This document shows positions 62,833 to 64,000 of a DNA stretch of 64,000 nucleotides, in pieces (within the stretch, counting starts at the first letter, position 1; each line of letters opens with the position of its first letter). The stretch is from the NCBI RefSeq assembly GCF_014385095.1, contig NZ_JACRTC010000001.1, positions 620,001 to 684,000 on the forward strand, read 5' to 3'. This DNA is from Zongyangia hominis (GTDB lineage: Bacteria; Bacillota; Clostridia; Oscillospirales; Ruminococcaceae). The notes beneath the pieces were generated by a model. The model did not search any database, had not been told where the DNA came from, and worked only from the letters and a program-made list of their open reading frames with translations. Both the position numbers and the translations under genes were made by a program.

Positions 62833-64000
62833 TTATACGTTAAAGAGGATGTCCTGATAGGACGGGATGGGCCAGCGGGCCTTATCCACAATCAGCTCCA
62901 ACGCGTCGGCGATACCCCTGATCTGGTGCATCAGCGGCAACACCACATCCCGGCAGCGGGCGGCCCGCTCCTCCATATCGGTGAGGGCCGTGGTGCTTTC
63001 GCACAGCACCCCCAGCTGCACCGTGTAGCGGTCCAGTTCGTCCAGCTTCCGGCTGAGAAACTCCAGCCGCTTTTCCTGGGAGGACGCCGGAAAATGGTGG
63101 GACCTGATTTTGGTCAGGCTGTCGGCCACCTCGGTCGCATAGCGCATCACCGCCGGGTAGATCTCCCGGTTGACCATCCGCACCATGGTCCGCGCTTCGA
63201 TGAGGACATGTTTGCCGTAGCGCTCCAGCATGACCTCTTCCCTGGCCCGCATCTCGCTCTCCCGGCAGACGCCGTACCGGTCAAAAAGCTGGAGCGCCCG
63301 CGGATGCACCAAAGTCTTGGCCCCGCTGACCGCGTCGTTTATGCAGGGCAGGCCCCGTTTGGCGGCCTCCGCGGGCCAATCGGGGTCGTAGCTGTTGCCG
63401 TTATAGATAATCCGCCCGTGTTTCTCATAAATTTCCCGGATGAGGCCCACGATATCGCCGTCAAAATCCCGGCTCTTTTCCAATCGGGTGGCAATGTAGT
63501 CGAGTGATTCCGCCACCATGGTGTTGAGTGTGGCGTTGACCCAAGACACCGACATGGAGGAGCCCAGCATGCGAAACTCGAACTTGCTACCGGTGAAGGC
63601 GAAGGGGGAGGTCCGGTTGCGATCGGTGGCGTCCACCGCCATCTGGGGCAGGGTTGGGATGCCGAAGTCCACCACTGTATCCTTCTGGTAGTCCTCCGTT
63701 CCCGGCTCCCCCGCCACCCGGCGCAGCACCGATAAGATGGACTCGCCCAGGCACAGGGAAACGATGGAGGGAGGCGCCTCATAGCCGCCCAGGCGCTGGT
63801 CGTTGCCCGCGCTGGAGGCGGCGGCTCTGAGCAGCGGGGCATACAGGTCGATGGCGCGGATGACAGCACACAAAAACAGCAGGAATTTGGCGTTGTCGTA
63901 GGGGTTATCCCCCGGCTCGAACAGATTTTGGCCGTCGTCGGTGATGAGGGACCAGTTGTTGTGCTTGCCGGAACCATTGACATATGCAAAAGGCTTTTCA
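62833..64000 (-). CDS. glnN: Glutamine synthetase type III, N-terminus cut by window edge
   Basis: The last 389 residues are visible, including NGSGKHNNWSLIT at the window edge (ammonia/glutamate site loop), DATDRNRTSPFAFTGSKFEFR (ATP/Glu binding) and a long C-terminal helical domain found in GlnN-type enzymes. It makes glutamine from glutamate, ammonia and ATP. The start lies beyond 64000. Confidence 0.93.
   Translation of the reverse strand, partial: EKPFAYVNGSGKHNNWSLITDDGQNLFEPGDNPYDNAKFLLFLCAVIRAIDLYAPLLRAAASSAGNDQRLGGYEAPPSIVSLCLGESILSVLRRVAGEPGTEDYQKDTVVDFGIPTLPQMAVDATDRNRTSPFAFTGSKFEFRMLGSSMSVSWVNATLNTMVAESLDYIATRLEKSRDFDGDIVGLIREIYEKHGRIIYNGNSYDPDWPAEAAKRGLPCINDAVSGAKTLVHPRALQLFDRYGVCRESEMRAREEVMLERYGKHVLIEARTMVRMVNREIYPAVMRYATEVADSLTKIRSHHFPASSQEKRLEFLSRKLDELDRYTVQLGVLCESTTALTDMEERAARCRDVVLPLMHQIRGIADALELIVDKARWPIPSYQDILFNV

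Overview
The window looks like a chromosomal piece of an anaerobic, endospore-forming, low-redox Firmicute of class Clostridia, probably a gut Oscillospiraceae-type organism. The evidence is a SpoVB-like flippase, YabP and YabQ, a CIRCE-controlled groESL operon, a methionine T-box, DnaI/DnaD primosome genes, a rubredoxin-fused glutamate synthase domain and an IncQ/MOBQ-type mobilizable element. Host genes are visibly GC-rich, and many start with GTG or TTG behind strong AGGAGG sites. No rRNA genes are present, and one tRNA gene (Gly, GCC) is seen. Layout. 1-7.9 kb: a PHP phosphoesterase cut by the window edge, tRNA-Gly, a DnaD/DnaI pair, prfB, a RING/zinc-ribbon membrane protein, galU and the rpsF-ssb-rpsR operon. 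7.9-15.7 kb: a BusR-like regulator, a PASTA pseudokinase, YebC, an alpha/beta hydrolase, a DEAD-box helicase with a long structured leader, and a membrane glycosyltransferase. 15.9-18.7 kb: a Met-specific T-box followed by metN-metI-metQ. 18.9-26.2 kb: a VOC protein, copA-copZ, DegV, a penicillin-binding protein and a flavodoxin/PPOX/cupin operon. 26.2-33.8 kb: the purine operon purE-C-F-M-N-H-D on the minus strand, preceded by a 40-codon leader ORF and a terminator that look like an attenuator. 34.06-46.0 kb: an 11.9-kb integrative mobilizable element inserted in the last codons of groEL. It carries a Tn916-type integrase and excisionase, a VirE-like ATPase, a CHC2 primase, a MobA/MobL relaxase with a recognisable oriT, regulators and a cargo block. 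The cargo is a translationally coupled four-gene operon (zinc-ribbon membrane protein, winged-helix protein, beta-CASP nuclease, DnaQ-like exonuclease) plus a PD-(D/E)XK-like protein. 46-64 kb: groEL-groES, TraX, an AAA ATPase, LemA/TPM, a 23S rRNA methyltransferase, the rubredoxin-GltB fusion, a 94-bp tandem repeat, hpf, a fumarase alpha subunit, an amidohydrolase, a cluster syntenic with Bacillus yabM-yabR (S1 protein, DivIC, YabQ, YabP, S4 protein, HU, MazG, SpoVB), and a type III glutamine synthetase cut by the window edge. How it works together. The purine, methionine and chaperone operons each show a visible control element (attenuator, T-box, CIRCE). The mobile element appears self-integrating but dependent on a helper for transfer, because no type IV secretion genes are seen. 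It restores the groEL C-terminus on insertion and separates groEL from its old terminator, which still stands at 34008-34041 on the far side of the element. The most likely undescribed system is the element's cargo operon at 40050-43166, with the neighbouring nuclease-like gene at 43236-44117. Its nuclease and sensor composition suggests a defence role, but nothing in the sequence proves this.
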